A DNA stretch of 64,000 nt, taken from positions 19,801 through 83,800 of the forward strand of contig NZ_ALKG01000119.1 in assembly GCF_000286455.1 (NCBI RefSeq), in the 5' to 3' direction. This document shows positions 8,154 to 16,853 of the stretch, piece by piece. The DNA comes from Selenomonas sp. FOBRC6. GTDB taxonomy: Bacteria > Bacillota > Negativicutes > Selenomonadales > Selenomonadaceae. A program made the position numbers and the translations under genes. A model generated the notes under the pieces. That model was not told the origin of the DNA, made no database searches, and was given only the letters and a program-made list of their open reading frames with translations. Position 1 is the first letter of the stretch; each line of letters starts with the position of its first letter.

Positions 8154-9545
8154 ATGGCGAGAACGTATCCGGGCATCATCCTGCGCGTGCTGGAGGGGAG
8201 CATTGCAGAGGAACTGGAGCTTGTCCCGGGGGATAAAATCCTCTCGGTTAACGATATGCCGCTGCGCGACATCATTGATTTCAGCTTTGCAATGGCGGAC
8301 GAGGAGATCGAGCTCCTCGTGGAGCATGCGAATGGAGAGCAGGAGCTGATTGCATTCGACAAGGATTACGATGAGGAATTCGGCGTGGAGTTCGAGCGTG
8401 CGGTCTTCGACGGGATTCGCGCCTGCGCCAATCACTGTTATTTCTGCTTTGTCGACATGATTGCGCCGGATATGCGCCACAGCCTCTCCGTCAAGGATGA
8501 TGACTATCGCCTCTCCTTTCTCTATGGCAACTTTGTGACGCTGACGAATATGGGGGCGGCGGATTTTTCGCGCATAGAGCGCTATCATCTCTCGCCGCTC
8601 TATGTTTCTGTGCAGTGCACAAATCCTGTGCTGCGCGCGGAAATGCTGCGCTATAAGGGAGCCTCGGATATACTGGGGCAGCTGGCAAAGCTTGAGCAGG
8701 CGGGGGCGGACTATCATACGCAGGTGGTTCTCTGCTACGGGCTGAATGACGGGGAGGAGCTCGAGCGGACGATCCGTGACATTACGGCACGCCGCCCCCA
8801 TGCGCTCTCGCTTGCCATTGTTCCCGTCGGTCTCACGAAGCACCGAAGTGATCCCTTTCCGCTTGTCCAATTTGATCGAGAGGGCGCGGCGCGCGTGATC
8901 GATCAGGTGGAAGCGTGGCAGGAGCGCATGCGTGCGGAGGAGGGGCGCACCTTCATCTATCTCGGCGATGAATTCTACTTTCTCGCGGGGCGTGAGGTGC
9001 CGCTCACCGAGATGTACGATGGATTCCCACAGCTGGATAACGGCATCGGACTGACGCGCAATTTCATCGAGGAGTGGGTGAAGGCCGGTGTAGCGATGGA
9101 TGAGGAGGATGATGAGGCGCGCATTGCAGTCGTCAGCGGCACGGCGGTTGCGCCCGTGATGGAGCAGCTGGCACGCGAGCTCGACCCTGATGCACGACGC
9201 ATCCACGTGCTTCCTGTCGTGAATGAACACTTCGGTGCGACGGTCAATGTATCGGGGCTTCTTACGGGGCACGATATTATGCAGGCGCTCCAATCTCTCA
9301 CACATACGGTGGATGGGGTGTTGATCCCCGCATCTGCGCTGCGTGAGGGCGAGGATGTTTTTCTCGACGATATGAGTCTCGACGCGATGAGGGCGTCCTT
9401 TCCCTCTGTCCGCATCGAGCCTGTGGCGACGGGGCGGGACTATCGGGAGGCGCTTGCTGCATGGGGCGCGTACCATCGCGAGCGTCCGAGCGGGGGCTAT
9501 ACGTGGCAGAGCAATGCGGGCTATACGAAGCCTGCGGCAAGCTAG
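8154..9545 (+). CDS. DUF512 protein: PDZ plus radical SAM-type cysteine motif
   Basis: A 463-residue protein of the DUF512 family (TIGR03279-like), usually found beside der in Firmicutes. The N-terminus resembles a PDZ domain (about residues 5-60: ELVPGDKILSVNDMPLRDI). It is followed by a Cys91-x3-Cys95-x2-Cys98 motif in CANHCYFCF, as in radical SAM enzymes, and then the long DUF512 region. The reaction is unknown to me. ATG 8154 follows AAAGGAGGGG; the open frame reaches back to 8112 but would start inside the terminator hairpin. It is spaced 20 nt from der, with which it is probably co-transcribed. Confidence 0.85.
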   Translation: MARTYPGIILRVLEGSIAEELELVPGDKILSVNDMPLRDIIDFSFAMADEEIELLVEHANGEQELIAFDKDYDEEFGVEFERAVFDGIRACANHCYFCFVDMIAPDMRHSLSVKDDDYRLSFLYGNFVTLTNMGAADFSRIERYHLSPLYVSVQCTNPVLRAEMLRYKGASDILGQLAKLEQAGADYHTQVVLCYGLNDGEELERTIRDITARRPHALSLAIVPVGLTKHRSDPFPLVQFDREGAARVIDQVEAWQERMRAEEGRTFIYLGDEFYFLAGREVPLTEMYDGFPQLDNGIGLTRNFIEEWVKAGVAMDEEDDEARIAVVSGTAVAPVMEQLARELDPDARRIHVLPVVNEHFGATVNVSGLLTGHDIMQALQSLTHTVDGVLIPASALREGEDVFLDDMSLDAMRASFPSVRIEPVATGRDYREALAAWGAYHRERPSGGYTWQSNAGYTKPAAS

Positions 9546-9565
9546 TTAAGGAGAGGAGTGAGCAG

Positions 9566-10891
9566 ATGAGCAAGCCCATAGTGGCGGTTGTCGGACGGCC
9601 GAATGTCGGCAAATCGACGCTGTTCAACCAGATCGGCAAGAAGCGCGTTTCAATTGTCGATGATATGCCGGGGGTAACGCGCGACCGCATCTATATGGAT
9701 GCGGAGTGGCTGAATCACGAGTTTACAATTATTGATACGGGGGGCATCGAGTTCGACGAGAGTGACCACATCCTTCGCTCGATGCGCAGTCAGGCAGAGC
9801 TGGCGATGGAGGAGGCGGATGTCATCCTCTTCCTCGTCGACGGGCGTGCGGGTCTGACCTCCTCGGATGAGGAGGTGGCGCGCCTTCTGCGGCGGACGAA
9901 GAAGCCCGTCATCCTTGCGGTCAACAAGATCGACAGCTTTGACCGTGAATCGTTGATCTACGATTTTTATGCGCTGGGGCTTGGTGACCCGATTCCCATC
10001 TCCGCGTCGAATGCTATGAATCTCGGCGACCTGCTCGATGCAATCGTTGCGGCATTCCCCGAGGAGATGAGCGATGGGACGGAGTCCGACGAGATTGCAA
10101 TCGCTGTTGTTGGGCGCCCGAATGTTGGCAAGTCATCTCTTGTCAACCGTCTGCTTGGCGAGGAGCGTGTCATCGTCAGCGATGTGCCCGGAACGACGCG
10201 GGATGCAATCGACACGCATTTCACGCGGGATGGCGCGAAGTACCTGCTCATCGACACGGCGGGGATGCGCCGCAAGGGGAAGATCACCCTGCCCGTGGAG
10301 CGTTACAGCGTCATGCGTTCGCTGCGCGCAATCGACCGCGCGGGCGTGGTGCTCATGGTCATCAATGCCGCCGAGGGGATTCTCGAGCAGGATACGAAAA
10401 TTGCGGGCTACGTCCATGAGTCCGGCAAGGGCGTTATCATTGTCGTGAACAAATGGGATATTTTCCCCGAAAAGCACGATAAGTCGACGCTCCGCTTTAC
10501 GGACGATCTGCGCGAGAAGCTCGGCTTCCTGCAATACGCACCTGTTCTTTACACCTCGGCACTCACGGGACAGCGCGTTGAGCGCGTGACGGAGCTGGTC
10601 AAATATGTTGCGGAGCAGCAGTCCATGCGCATTAAGACGAGCGTACTCAACGAACTCATCCGCGATGCGGTCTCGGTCAATCCGCCGCCGACGAAGAAGG
10701 GCAAGCAGCTCAAGATCCTTTTCGTCACACAGGTGGGGATTGCGCCGCCGACGTTCATCGTGTTTGTGAATGATCCCGAGCTCATGCACTTCTCCTACCT
10801 GCGCTTCATTGAGAATCGTCTGCGTGAGAGCTTTGGCTTCGAGGGAACGCCGCTGCGCCTTGTCGTGCGCGCACGCAAGGAGGAGGAATGA
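9566..10891 (+). CDS. der: Ribosome-associated GTPase Der (EngA)
   Basis: Der is the essential double-GTPase of 50S ribosome maturation. The 441-residue protein has two full G domains. The first begins VGRPNVGKSTLFNQ with DTGG and NKID. The second begins GRPNVGKSSLVNRLLGEE at about residue 178, with DTAG and NKWD. A C-terminal KH-like domain follows (TSVLNELIRDAV to the end). ATG 9566 follows AAGGAGAGGAG, and the longer open frame lies inside the DUF512 gene. It overlaps plsY by 4 nt, keeping the common DUF512-der-plsY order. Confidence 0.96.
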   Translation: MSKPIVAVVGRPNVGKSTLFNQIGKKRVSIVDDMPGVTRDRIYMDAEWLNHEFTIIDTGGIEFDESDHILRSMRSQAELAMEEADVILFLVDGRAGLTSSDEEVARLLRRTKKPVILAVNKIDSFDRESLIYDFYALGLGDPIPISASNAMNLGDLLDAIVAAFPEEMSDGTESDEIAIAVVGRPNVGKSSLVNRLLGEERVIVSDVPGTTRDAIDTHFTRDGAKYLLIDTAGMRRKGKITLPVERYSVMRSLRAIDRAGVVLMVINAAEGILEQDTKIAGYVHESGKGVIIVVNKWDIFPEKHDKSTLRFTDDLREKLGFLQYAPVLYTSALTGQRVERVTELVKYVAEQQSMRIKTSVLNELIRDAVSVNPPPTKKGKQLKILFVTQVGIAPPTFIVFVNDPELMHFSYLRFIENRLRESFGFEGTPLRLVVRARKEEE

Positions 10892-11472
10892 TGACGGACT
10901 ATATACTCGCGGCGGTAATTGCCTATCTGATCGGCTCGATTCCAAGCGGGCTGATTCTCGGAAAACTCTTTTGGCATACGGATCTGCGTGAGCACGGCAG
11001 CCACAATATTGGCGCGACGAATGCGTGGCGGACGCTCGGGAAGGGCGCCGGCATTGCAGTATTCATTGCAGACAGCCTCAAGGGACAGGCGGGTGTTGCA
11101 CTGGGGCTCGTCCTCGCAGGGACGCCGCTCGCGGCGGTGCTCGGCGGGCTCTTTGCCATCATCGGACACAGCTTCTCCATCTTCCTGGGCTTTCACGGAG
11201 GGAAGGGCGTTGCGACATCGCTCGGCGTTTTGACGATGCTGATGGGGGATGTGACATTCATTGTATTTGTCGTTTGGTTTACGATTGTTTATATGACACG
11301 CTATGTTTCCCTCGGCTCGGTGGTCGCGGGTTTTCTTACACCGATTCTTGCGGCGCTCTACGGCTATCCGATGGAATATGTGCTGTTTACCGTGATTGCT
11401 GCGATTCTTGTCATCGTTCGACATCGTGAGAACATCAAACGACTGATGAACGGGACGGAGAATAAAATTTAA
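10888..11472 (+). CDS. plsY: Acyl-phosphate:glycerol-3-phosphate acyltransferase
   Basis: PlsY transfers the acyl group of acyl phosphate to glycerol 3-phosphate in the inner membrane, the first step of phospholipid synthesis. The 194-residue protein has five hydrophobic segments and the three family motifs: SIPSGLILGK, GSHNIGATNAWRTLG and GFHGGKGVATSLG. The ATG overlaps the der stop as ATGA; a second ATG at 10891 is equally possible. The C-terminus ends shortly before the promoter of the next transcription unit. Confidence 0.95.
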   Translation: MMTDYILAAVIAYLIGSIPSGLILGKLFWHTDLREHGSHNIGATNAWRTLGKGAGIAVFIADSLKGQAGVALGLVLAGTPLAAVLGGLFAIIGHSFSIFLGFHGGKGVATSLGVLTMLMGDVTFIVFVVWFTIVYMTRYVSLGSVVAGFLTPILAALYGYPMEYVLFTVIAAILVIVRHRENIKRLMNGTENKI

Positions 11473-11485
11473 TCCGTGCTTTTAT

Positions 11486-11514
11486 TTGGCGATTGCGTTC
11501 AGATATGCTATACT
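11486..11514 (+). promoter_or_regulatory. Promoter for the ACT protein-hom-thrB operon
   Basis: TTGGCG (11486-11491), a 17-nt spacer, then TATACT (11509-11514), 47 nt before the ATG. Picked by eye in the 89-nt gap after plsY. Confidence 0.65.
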
Positions 11515-11561
11515 TTGACTGTCTACAAGAAAGGGCTTTCTATCCATTGGAGGAATAATTC

Positions 11562-12008
11562 ATGAAAATTGATATGACGGGCGTCTATCTCGTACGCGAG
11601 GAGATTCTGCCAAAAGCAATTAAGAAGACGATTCTTGCAAAGGAGCTCATCAACAGCGGGGAAGTCCGGACAGTCAATGAGGCAGTCGAAAAGGCGAATC
11701 TCAGTCGCAGCGCGTACTACAAGTACAAGGACTATGTGTATTCGTTCTTTGAGGCGACGCGCGATAAGATTGTTACACTTGCTCTTCTCATCAGTCATCG
11801 TCCGGGTACACTGCAAGATGTTTTGCGCGTCATTGCCGAGGAGGGCGGGAATGTTCTGACGATCAATCAGGGGCTTCCGGCGCGGGGGGCAGCAACGGTA
11901 CATATCTCCCTCGAGACGGCAAAGCTGCGCAGCGATTTTCAGACCTTGCTCGAAAAAGTGGATGTGGTCGACGGCGTGCAGCGGCTAGAAGTAATTGGAC
12001 AGGCCTGA
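11562..12008 (+). CDS. ACT domain protein (UPF0735/PheB family)
   Basis: A 148-residue protein. The N-terminal half contains a helix-turn-helix-like segment (TVNEAVEKANLSRSAYYKY, about residues 40-58). The C-terminal half is an ACT domain (LALLISHRPGTLQDVLRVIAEEGG, then GAATVHISLE). It matches the UPF0735 family, including B. subtilis PheB, which lies in front of hom or thrB in many Firmicutes. An amino-acid-sensing regulatory role is inferred from the ACT fold and its place before hom-thrB; a direct enzymatic role is not supported by the sequence. Confidence 0.85.
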   Translation: MKIDMTGVYLVREEILPKAIKKTILAKELINSGEVRTVNEAVEKANLSRSAYYKYKDYVYSFFEATRDKIVTLALLISHRPGTLQDVLRVIAEEGGNVLTINQGLPARGAATVHISLETAKLRSDFQTLLEKVDVVDGVQRLEVIGQA

Positions 12009-12025
12009 CTGGGGGATGAAATTTG

Positions 12026-13327
12026 GTGAATACGATTAAGATTGCACTGCTCGGTGCGGGAACGGTCGGCTCCGGCGTGGTGCGCACGCTCGCGATGAAT
12101 GCACACACGATTACGGGACGCAGCGGCGCACATATTGAGATCGCAAAGATTCTCGTGCGCGATGCAAAAAAACATCGTCCCGAGGCTGAGGGCATTGCGC
12201 TTACAGACAATTTTGACGAGATCCTGAATGATGCGGAGATCTCGGTTGTGGTCGAGGTGATGGGCGGACTCACGCCCGCCAAGGACTATATGCTGCGTGC
12301 GATGGCGGCGGGCAAGCACGTCGTCACGGCGAATAAGGATGTCATTGCAGAGCATCTTGCCGAGCTCTATGCTGCAGCGGCTGAGAACAATGTCGACTTC
12401 CTCTATGAGGCGAGCGTCGGCGGGGGCATTCCCATCATCAAGCCGCTGAAGGAGTGCCTGACGGCGAACAGCATCTCGGAGATTATGGGGGTTGTCAACG
12501 GGACGACGAACTATATGCTGACGAAGATGACGGAGAAGCACGTCAGCTATGATGCCGTCCTGCGTCGTGCGCAGGAAAAGGGCTATGCGGAGGCAAACCC
12601 CGCGGCGGATGTGGATGGTCTCGATGCCGCACGCAAGGCGGCTATTCTCGCCTCACTCGCCTTTGATACGGTCATCGGCTTCGAAGATGTCTCCGTTGAG
12701 GGCATTTCGCATATCACCGAGGACGATATCGACTACGGACTCAATCTCGGCTACGTCATTAAACTCCTCGCGGTTGGTCGCAATACGGAGGAGGGAATCG
12801 ACGTCCGTGTCCACCCCGTCTTCCTGCCGAAGACGCATCCGCTTGCCTCGGTGAACGGGGTGTTCAATGCGATCTTTGTGCGCGGTAATGTCATCGGTGA
12901 CGCCATGTTTTACGGGCGCGGTGCGGGTTCGCTGCCAACGGCGTCAGCGGTGGTTGCGGATATCATCGAGATTGCGCGTGATATTGTGTCCGGTACAACA
13001 GGACGCATGAAGTACAAGATCGGGGAGAGAAAGAAGCTCTGTCCCGTGGAAAAGACGAAGTCCTCCTACTATCTGCGTCTCGTCGTCGCCGATGAGCCGG
13101 GTGTCCTCGGAGAGATTGCAACGACATTCGGGCGTGCGGGAGTCAGCCTCAAGTCCGTCATCCAGGCGCGCTGGACGGAGAACGGGGATGCGGAGATCGT
13201 CGCCGTGACCCATGTTGTCACACATGCGGCGGCATCCGCAGCTGTCGAGGCGCTACAGGCGCTCCCCGTCGTACGTGAGGTGCGCAGCTTGATTCGCGTT
13301 GCGGACGGGCAGGAGGATCTGCTATGA
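12026..13327 (+). CDS. hom: Homoserine dehydrogenase
   Basis: Hom reduces aspartate semialdehyde to homoserine for threonine and methionine. The 433-residue protein has the NAD(P)-binding GAGTVGSGV at the N-terminus, the catalytic domain motif GVVNGTTNYMLT, and a C-terminal ACT domain (SYYLRLVVADEPGVLGEIA, from about residue 348), so threonine feedback inhibition is likely. The start is GTG 12026 or TTG 12023; GGGGGA at 12011-12016 is better placed for the GTG. It overlaps thrB by 4 nt. Confidence 0.95.
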   Translation: MNTIKIALLGAGTVGSGVVRTLAMNAHTITGRSGAHIEIAKILVRDAKKHRPEAEGIALTDNFDEILNDAEISVVVEVMGGLTPAKDYMLRAMAAGKHVVTANKDVIAEHLAELYAAAAENNVDFLYEASVGGGIPIIKPLKECLTANSISEIMGVVNGTTNYMLTKMTEKHVSYDAVLRRAQEKGYAEANPAADVDGLDAARKAAILASLAFDTVIGFEDVSVEGISHITEDDIDYGLNLGYVIKLLAVGRNTEEGIDVRVHPVFLPKTHPLASVNGVFNAIFVRGNVIGDAMFYGRGAGSLPTASAVVADIIEIARDIVSGTTGRMKYKIGERKKLCPVEKTKSSYYLRLVVADEPGVLGEIATTFGRAGVSLKSVIQARWTENGDAEIVAVTHVVTHAAASAAVEALQALPVVREVRSLIRVADGQEDLL

Positions 13328-14268
13328 ATGAGCGATCCATACGGGTGCGCGTTCCTGCGACAAGTGCGAATCTCGGCCCGGGGTTTGACGCGTTGGGGGT
13401 TGCCTGTACGCTGTATAACGAAATGACGCTGACGCTCACGCACGAAAAGGGGCTTCATATCTCTGCGCGCGGCGAAGGCGCGGCGTATATTCCGGGCGAT
13501 GAGCGCAATATCGTATGGAAATCCATTCAATATCTTCTCCAGCGTGCCGACCGTGCGGAGGAGTTCCAGGGCGCAAAGATCCGCATGAACAATCGGATCC
13601 CGCTGTCACGTGGACTCGGCAGCAGCGCAACGGCGATTGTGGCGGGGCTTACTGCGGCAAACGCCATTGTCGGAAGCCCCTTCGACCGTCAGGATCTCCT
13701 GCAGCTGGCGACGGATATTGAGGGACATCCCGACAACGTTGCTCCTGCGATTTTCGGCGGCTTTACGGTGAATACCGTGACAAACGGTCATGTGGAATGT
13801 TTTTCCTTCCTGCCGCGCATCTTTATGCGTTTTGTCGTCATGGTGCCGGACTTCTATCTCTCGACAAAATCTGCGCGCGAGGTACTGCCCGCCGAAGTTC
13901 CGATGAAGGACGCCATATTCAACGTCAGCCATGCTGCGATGATGGTTGCGGCACTCGCGCGCGGTTCGGAGAAGCATCTCGGCAATGCCTTTGAGGACGC
14001 ACTCCATCAAAACTATCGCGCGTCCCTCATCCCGGGCATGTTTGATGTCTTTGCCGCAGCGAAGAAGGCTGGTGCCTACGGTGCAGTCTTGAGCGGGGCG
14101 GGACCCTGCCTCATCGCCTTTGTTCCTGAGCATCGCAAATGCACGGAGGAAGTGGCGGCGGCGATGCAGGAGGCATTTCGCGCGCATGATGTCACGGCGC
14201 GCCCGCTGCACCTGCGCCTCGATACGAAGGGAGCGCGCATCCTGCGGCCGCAGCAGCGAAAGAGATGA
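13324..14268 (+). CDS. thrB: Homoserine kinase
   Basis: ThrB phosphorylates homoserine, committing it to threonine. The 314-residue protein is a GHMP kinase: VRVPATSANLGPGFDALG at the N-terminus, the ATP loop PLSRGLGSSATAI at about residue 95, and the C-terminal AGPCLIAF motif. ATGA overlap with hom shows translational coupling. Threonine synthase (thrC) is not nearby. The operon ends at the palindrome and terminator at 14272-14490. Confidence 0.95.
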   Translation: MNERSIRVRVPATSANLGPGFDALGVACTLYNEMTLTLTHEKGLHISARGEGAAYIPGDERNIVWKSIQYLLQRADRAEEFQGAKIRMNNRIPLSRGLGSSATAIVAGLTAANAIVGSPFDRQDLLQLATDIEGHPDNVAPAIFGGFTVNTVTNGHVECFSFLPRIFMRFVVMVPDFYLSTKSAREVLPAEVPMKDAIFNVSHAAMMVAALARGSEKHLGNAFEDALHQNYRASLIPGMFDVFAAAKKAGAYGAVLSGAGPCLIAFVPEHRKCTEEVAAAMQEAFRAHDVTARPLHLRLDTKGARILRPQQRKR

Positions 14269-14271
14269 TTT

Positions 14272-14437
14272 AGGGAATCACTGATAAATTCAGCGCCGCC
14301 ATCTTAACGCATCTTTTTTGCCCGAACTTTGTTGGCAAATCCTCCACATAGCCTCTGCTATGCGTCCGGTTTGCCGCCTCGTTCGGACGAAAAAATCTGC
14401 GCTAATCTGACGGACTTCATTTTATCAGTGATTCCCT
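14272..14437 (+). repeat. 166-bp imperfect palindromic element (MITE- or REP-like)
   Basis: The ends are a perfect 17-bp inverted repeat: AGGGAATCACTGATAAA at 14272-14288 and its complement at 14421-14437. Between them the two arms continue to match imperfectly over about 64 nt each, meeting at a GCTATG-type centre near 14350-14360. No transposase is encoded. A short frame across it (14329-14529) looks like a by-product of the repeat. The structure suggests a non-autonomous mobile repeat or a very long RNA hairpin after thrB. No second copy was seen in this window, so the class is inferred. Confidence 0.7.
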
Positions 14438-14440
14438 CGT

Positions 14441-14490
14441 ACCGACCTTACAGTTCTTTTACGGCGATCTGTGAGGTCGGTTTATTTTTT
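14441..14490 (+). terminator. Rho-independent terminator between thrB and argC
   Basis: ACCGACCTTACAG (14441-14453) pairs with CTGTGAGGTCGGT (14469-14481, one mismatch), followed by a T-rich tract to 14490. It starts 3 nt after the palindromic repeat and separates the threonine and arginine operons. Confidence 0.8.
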
Positions 14491-14500
14491 GAAAAAAGGC

Positions 14501-14530
14501 TTGAAAACTTATGCAGTAAAGATGTATAAT
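14501..14530 (+). promoter_or_regulatory. Promoter for the arginine operon
   Basis: TTGAAA (14501-14506), an 18-nt spacer and a perfect TATAAT (14525-14530), 37 nt before argC. The AT-rich stretch TGTATAATTATAAA over the -10 box loosely resembles an ArgR half-site pair, but not well enough to call an operator. Confidence 0.75.
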
Positions 14531-14567
14531 TATAAAATCTTTTCGAAGATGAAACGGAGGGGATGAA

Positions 14568-15602
14568 ATGAAGGCAAGCATTATCGGAGCTTCCGGTTAT
14601 GCCGGGGAAGAATTGATTCGCTTACTGCACGGACATCCGAATGTTGAGATTGCACATCTGACATCCGAGCGTCATACGGGCGAGCCACTATCTGCTCTTT
14701 ATCCACATTTGATGAATATTTATGACAATGAGCTTGAATCCATGGAGGATGTGCGGCGGATTGCCGCAGACAGCGATGTTCTCTTCATTGCACTGCCGCA
14801 CGGGCACGCAATGAAGATTGCAAAGAGCGTTTCGGATCTGCCACTGCGTATCATCGATCTGGGCGCGGACTATCGCTTTGCAGATACCTCCGTATACGAG
14901 GCGTGGTATCATGTGGAACACATCGACGCAGGTGCAGACCGTGCCTATGGGCTTGCCGAACTCTACCGCGAGCAGGTACGGCGGGCGTGCATCATCGGCA
15001 ATGCGGGCTGCTATACGACGGCGAGCATCCTCGCGCTTGCTCCGCTTGTGAAGGCGCAGCTCGTAAAGAGCGACAGCATTCTGGTGGATGCTGTGTCGGG
15101 TGTGTCGGGCGCGGGACGTGCGCCGAAGGAAAGCACGCACTACCCCGAGTTCTATGACAGCTTTACGGCGTATGGCGCTGTATCGCACCGGCATACGCCC
15201 GAGATCGAGCAGGCACTTGCGGATGCGGGCGGCGCTGCGGTCACGATCAATTTCACACCGCATCTCGCACCCATTTCGCGCGGCATTCTCGCGACCTGCT
15301 ATGCGACGCTGCGTGAGGGCGTGACGCCGGAACAGGTTGATGAAGCGTTCGGAGCGATGTATGCGGATGAGTTCTTTATCCGTCTGCGCGGGCGCGGTGC
15401 ATATCCAGCGACGAAGTATGTGCGCGGCACGAACTACTGTGACCTCGCGTGGCATATCGACCCGCGCACACGACGCGTCATCGTCTTCTCTGCCATCGAC
15501 AACCTCGTCAAGGGGGCGGCGGGGCAGGCTGTGCAGAATATGAATATTGCGTTTGGCTTGGATGAGCGTGCGGGGCTGGATCTCGTGCCCATGTATCCAT
15601 AA
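14568..15602 (+). CDS. argC: N-acetyl-gamma-glutamyl-phosphate reductase
   Basis: ArgC reduces N-acetylglutamyl phosphate to the semialdehyde, the third step of arginine synthesis. The 344-residue protein opens with the NADP-binding IIGASGYAGEELIRLL and carries the catalytic Cys148 in GNAGCYTTA, followed by VSGVSGAGR. ATG 14568 lies behind GGAGGGG. As the first gene after the promoter at 14501-14530 it heads a seven-gene arginine cluster. Confidence 0.96.
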   Translation: MKASIIGASGYAGEELIRLLHGHPNVEIAHLTSERHTGEPLSALYPHLMNIYDNELESMEDVRRIAADSDVLFIALPHGHAMKIAKSVSDLPLRIIDLGADYRFADTSVYEAWYHVEHIDAGADRAYGLAELYREQVRRACIIGNAGCYTTASILALAPLVKAQLVKSDSILVDAVSGVSGAGRAPKESTHYPEFYDSFTAYGAVSHRHTPEIEQALADAGGAAVTINFTPHLAPISRGILATCYATLREGVTPEQVDEAFGAMYADEFFIRLRGRGAYPATKYVRGTNYCDLAWHIDPRTRRVIVFSAIDNLVKGAAGQAVQNMNIAFGLDERAGLDLVPMYP

Positions 15603-15628
15603 TTTTGTAGGAAAATGGAGGAAAATAT

Positions 15629-16840
15629 ATGTTTAGTGAAGAGAGTGCAAAGCTCGGGGTTACCTACCCGAAGAGATTTCAGGCAGCCGGCGTCAAGGCG
15701 GGCATCAAGAAGAGCGGCAACCTCGATGTTGCCGTGATCTACAGTGAAAAGCAAGCCGCCGTTGCGGGAACATTTACGAAGAACGCTGTTGCGGCTGCGC
15801 CCGTACACGTCTCCAAGGCGGTTGTTGCGACGCATACGGCACGCGCCATTGTCGCCAATGCGGGCTGTGCAAACGCGTGCACGGGGGCACAGGGCGAGGT
15901 GGATGCCGCCGCCATGCAGAAGATTGCAGCGGATGCGCTCGGCTGCGGCGCACAGGATATCATCGTCGCATCGACGGGCATCATCGGTCAGCTCCTGCCG
16001 ATGGACAAGGTGGAGAGGGGCATCCATGCGGCGGTAAAGGAACTCTCACCGCATGGAAGCATGGATGCAGGCAACGCCATCATCACGACGGATACCTACT
16101 CCAAGGCGGGAACAACCTCCGTTATGCTCGGCGGCAAGGAAGTCCGTCTCGGCATCATCGCAAAGGGCTCGGGCATGATTCGCCCCGATATGGCAACGGT
16201 ACTCTGCTTTATCACAACGGATGCGGATATCGACGGTATCTTGCTCCAAGAGGCTCTTTCCGAGGTTATGGAGCACAGCCTCAATATGATCTCGATCGAC
16301 GGCGACATGAGCACGAACGATATGGCGATTGTGCTTGCGAACGGGGCTGCAGGAAATCCGAAGATCACGGAGAAGAACGCAGACTACGAGGCGTTCAAAG
16401 GCGCACTGCTCGCATTGTGTCAGGGCATCTCGGAGAAGATTGCGGCAGACGGCGAGGGCGCGACGAAGTTCATCACCATTCATGTCAAGGGCGCAAAGAA
16501 TTTTGCCGACGCAAAGACGGTCGGCATGAGCGTGGCGAACAGTCCGCTCGTCAAGACGGCATTCTTCGGTGAGGATCCGAACTGGGGGCGTGTGATCTGC
16601 GCGGTTGGCTATGCGGGCGTGCCGATGGATCCGAATCGGACGACGGTGAAGTTCGGCGGAATCCCCGTCTATGCGGCGGGCGTCGGCGTGGCATACGATG
16701 CGGATGCGCTGCGCGCAGTGATGATGGCACATGATATCGTCATCGAGATTGACCTTGGGGACGGAAACGTCGAGGCGACGGTCTGGACCTGCGATTTCTC
16801 CTATGAATATGTAAAGATCAACGGCGAGTACCACACCTGA
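15629..16840 (+). CDS. argJ: Bifunctional ornithine acetyltransferase / N-acetylglutamate synthase
   Basis: ArgJ recycles the acetyl group from N-acetylornithine to glutamate. The 403-residue precursor shows the self-cleavage site in KGSGMIRPDMATVLCF; the nucleophile is predicted as Thr190, giving alpha and beta chains. The family motif GEDPNWGR occurs near residue 313. Because no argA or argE is in the cluster, the cyclic acetyl pathway through ArgJ is the likely route; whether it is mono- or bifunctional cannot be told from sequence alone. Confidence 0.95.
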   Translation: MFSEESAKLGVTYPKRFQAAGVKAGIKKSGNLDVAVIYSEKQAAVAGTFTKNAVAAAPVHVSKAVVATHTARAIVANAGCANACTGAQGEVDAAAMQKIAADALGCGAQDIIVASTGIIGQLLPMDKVERGIHAAVKELSPHGSMDAGNAIITTDTYSKAGTTSVMLGGKEVRLGIIAKGSGMIRPDMATVLCFITTDADIDGILLQEALSEVMEHSLNMISIDGDMSTNDMAIVLANGAAGNPKITEKNADYEAFKGALLALCQGISEKIAADGEGATKFITIHVKGAKNFADAKTVGMSVANSPLVKTAFFGEDPNWGRVICAVGYAGVPMDPNRTTVKFGGIPVYAAGVGVAYDADALRAVMMAHDIVIEIDLGDGNVEATVWTCDFSYEYVKINGEYHT

Positions 16841-16853
16841 GAGGGGGCGCACG

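Noticed and set aside
6909..9476. 855-codon open frame on the minus strand opposite rpsA and the DUF512 gene
   Set aside because: The plus strand carries two well-matched genes with ribosome sites. The antisense frame is Arg/His/Leu-rich, matches no family, and results from the codon bias of the sense strand.
14329..14529. 66-codon frame across the palindromic repeat
   Set aside because: It reads through the repeat, the terminator and the argC promoter and has no ribosome site; not a credible gene.
14511..14545. ArgR operator at the argC promoter
   Set aside because: The AT-rich stretch has only a loose resemblance to ARG boxes; no clear inverted pair was seen.
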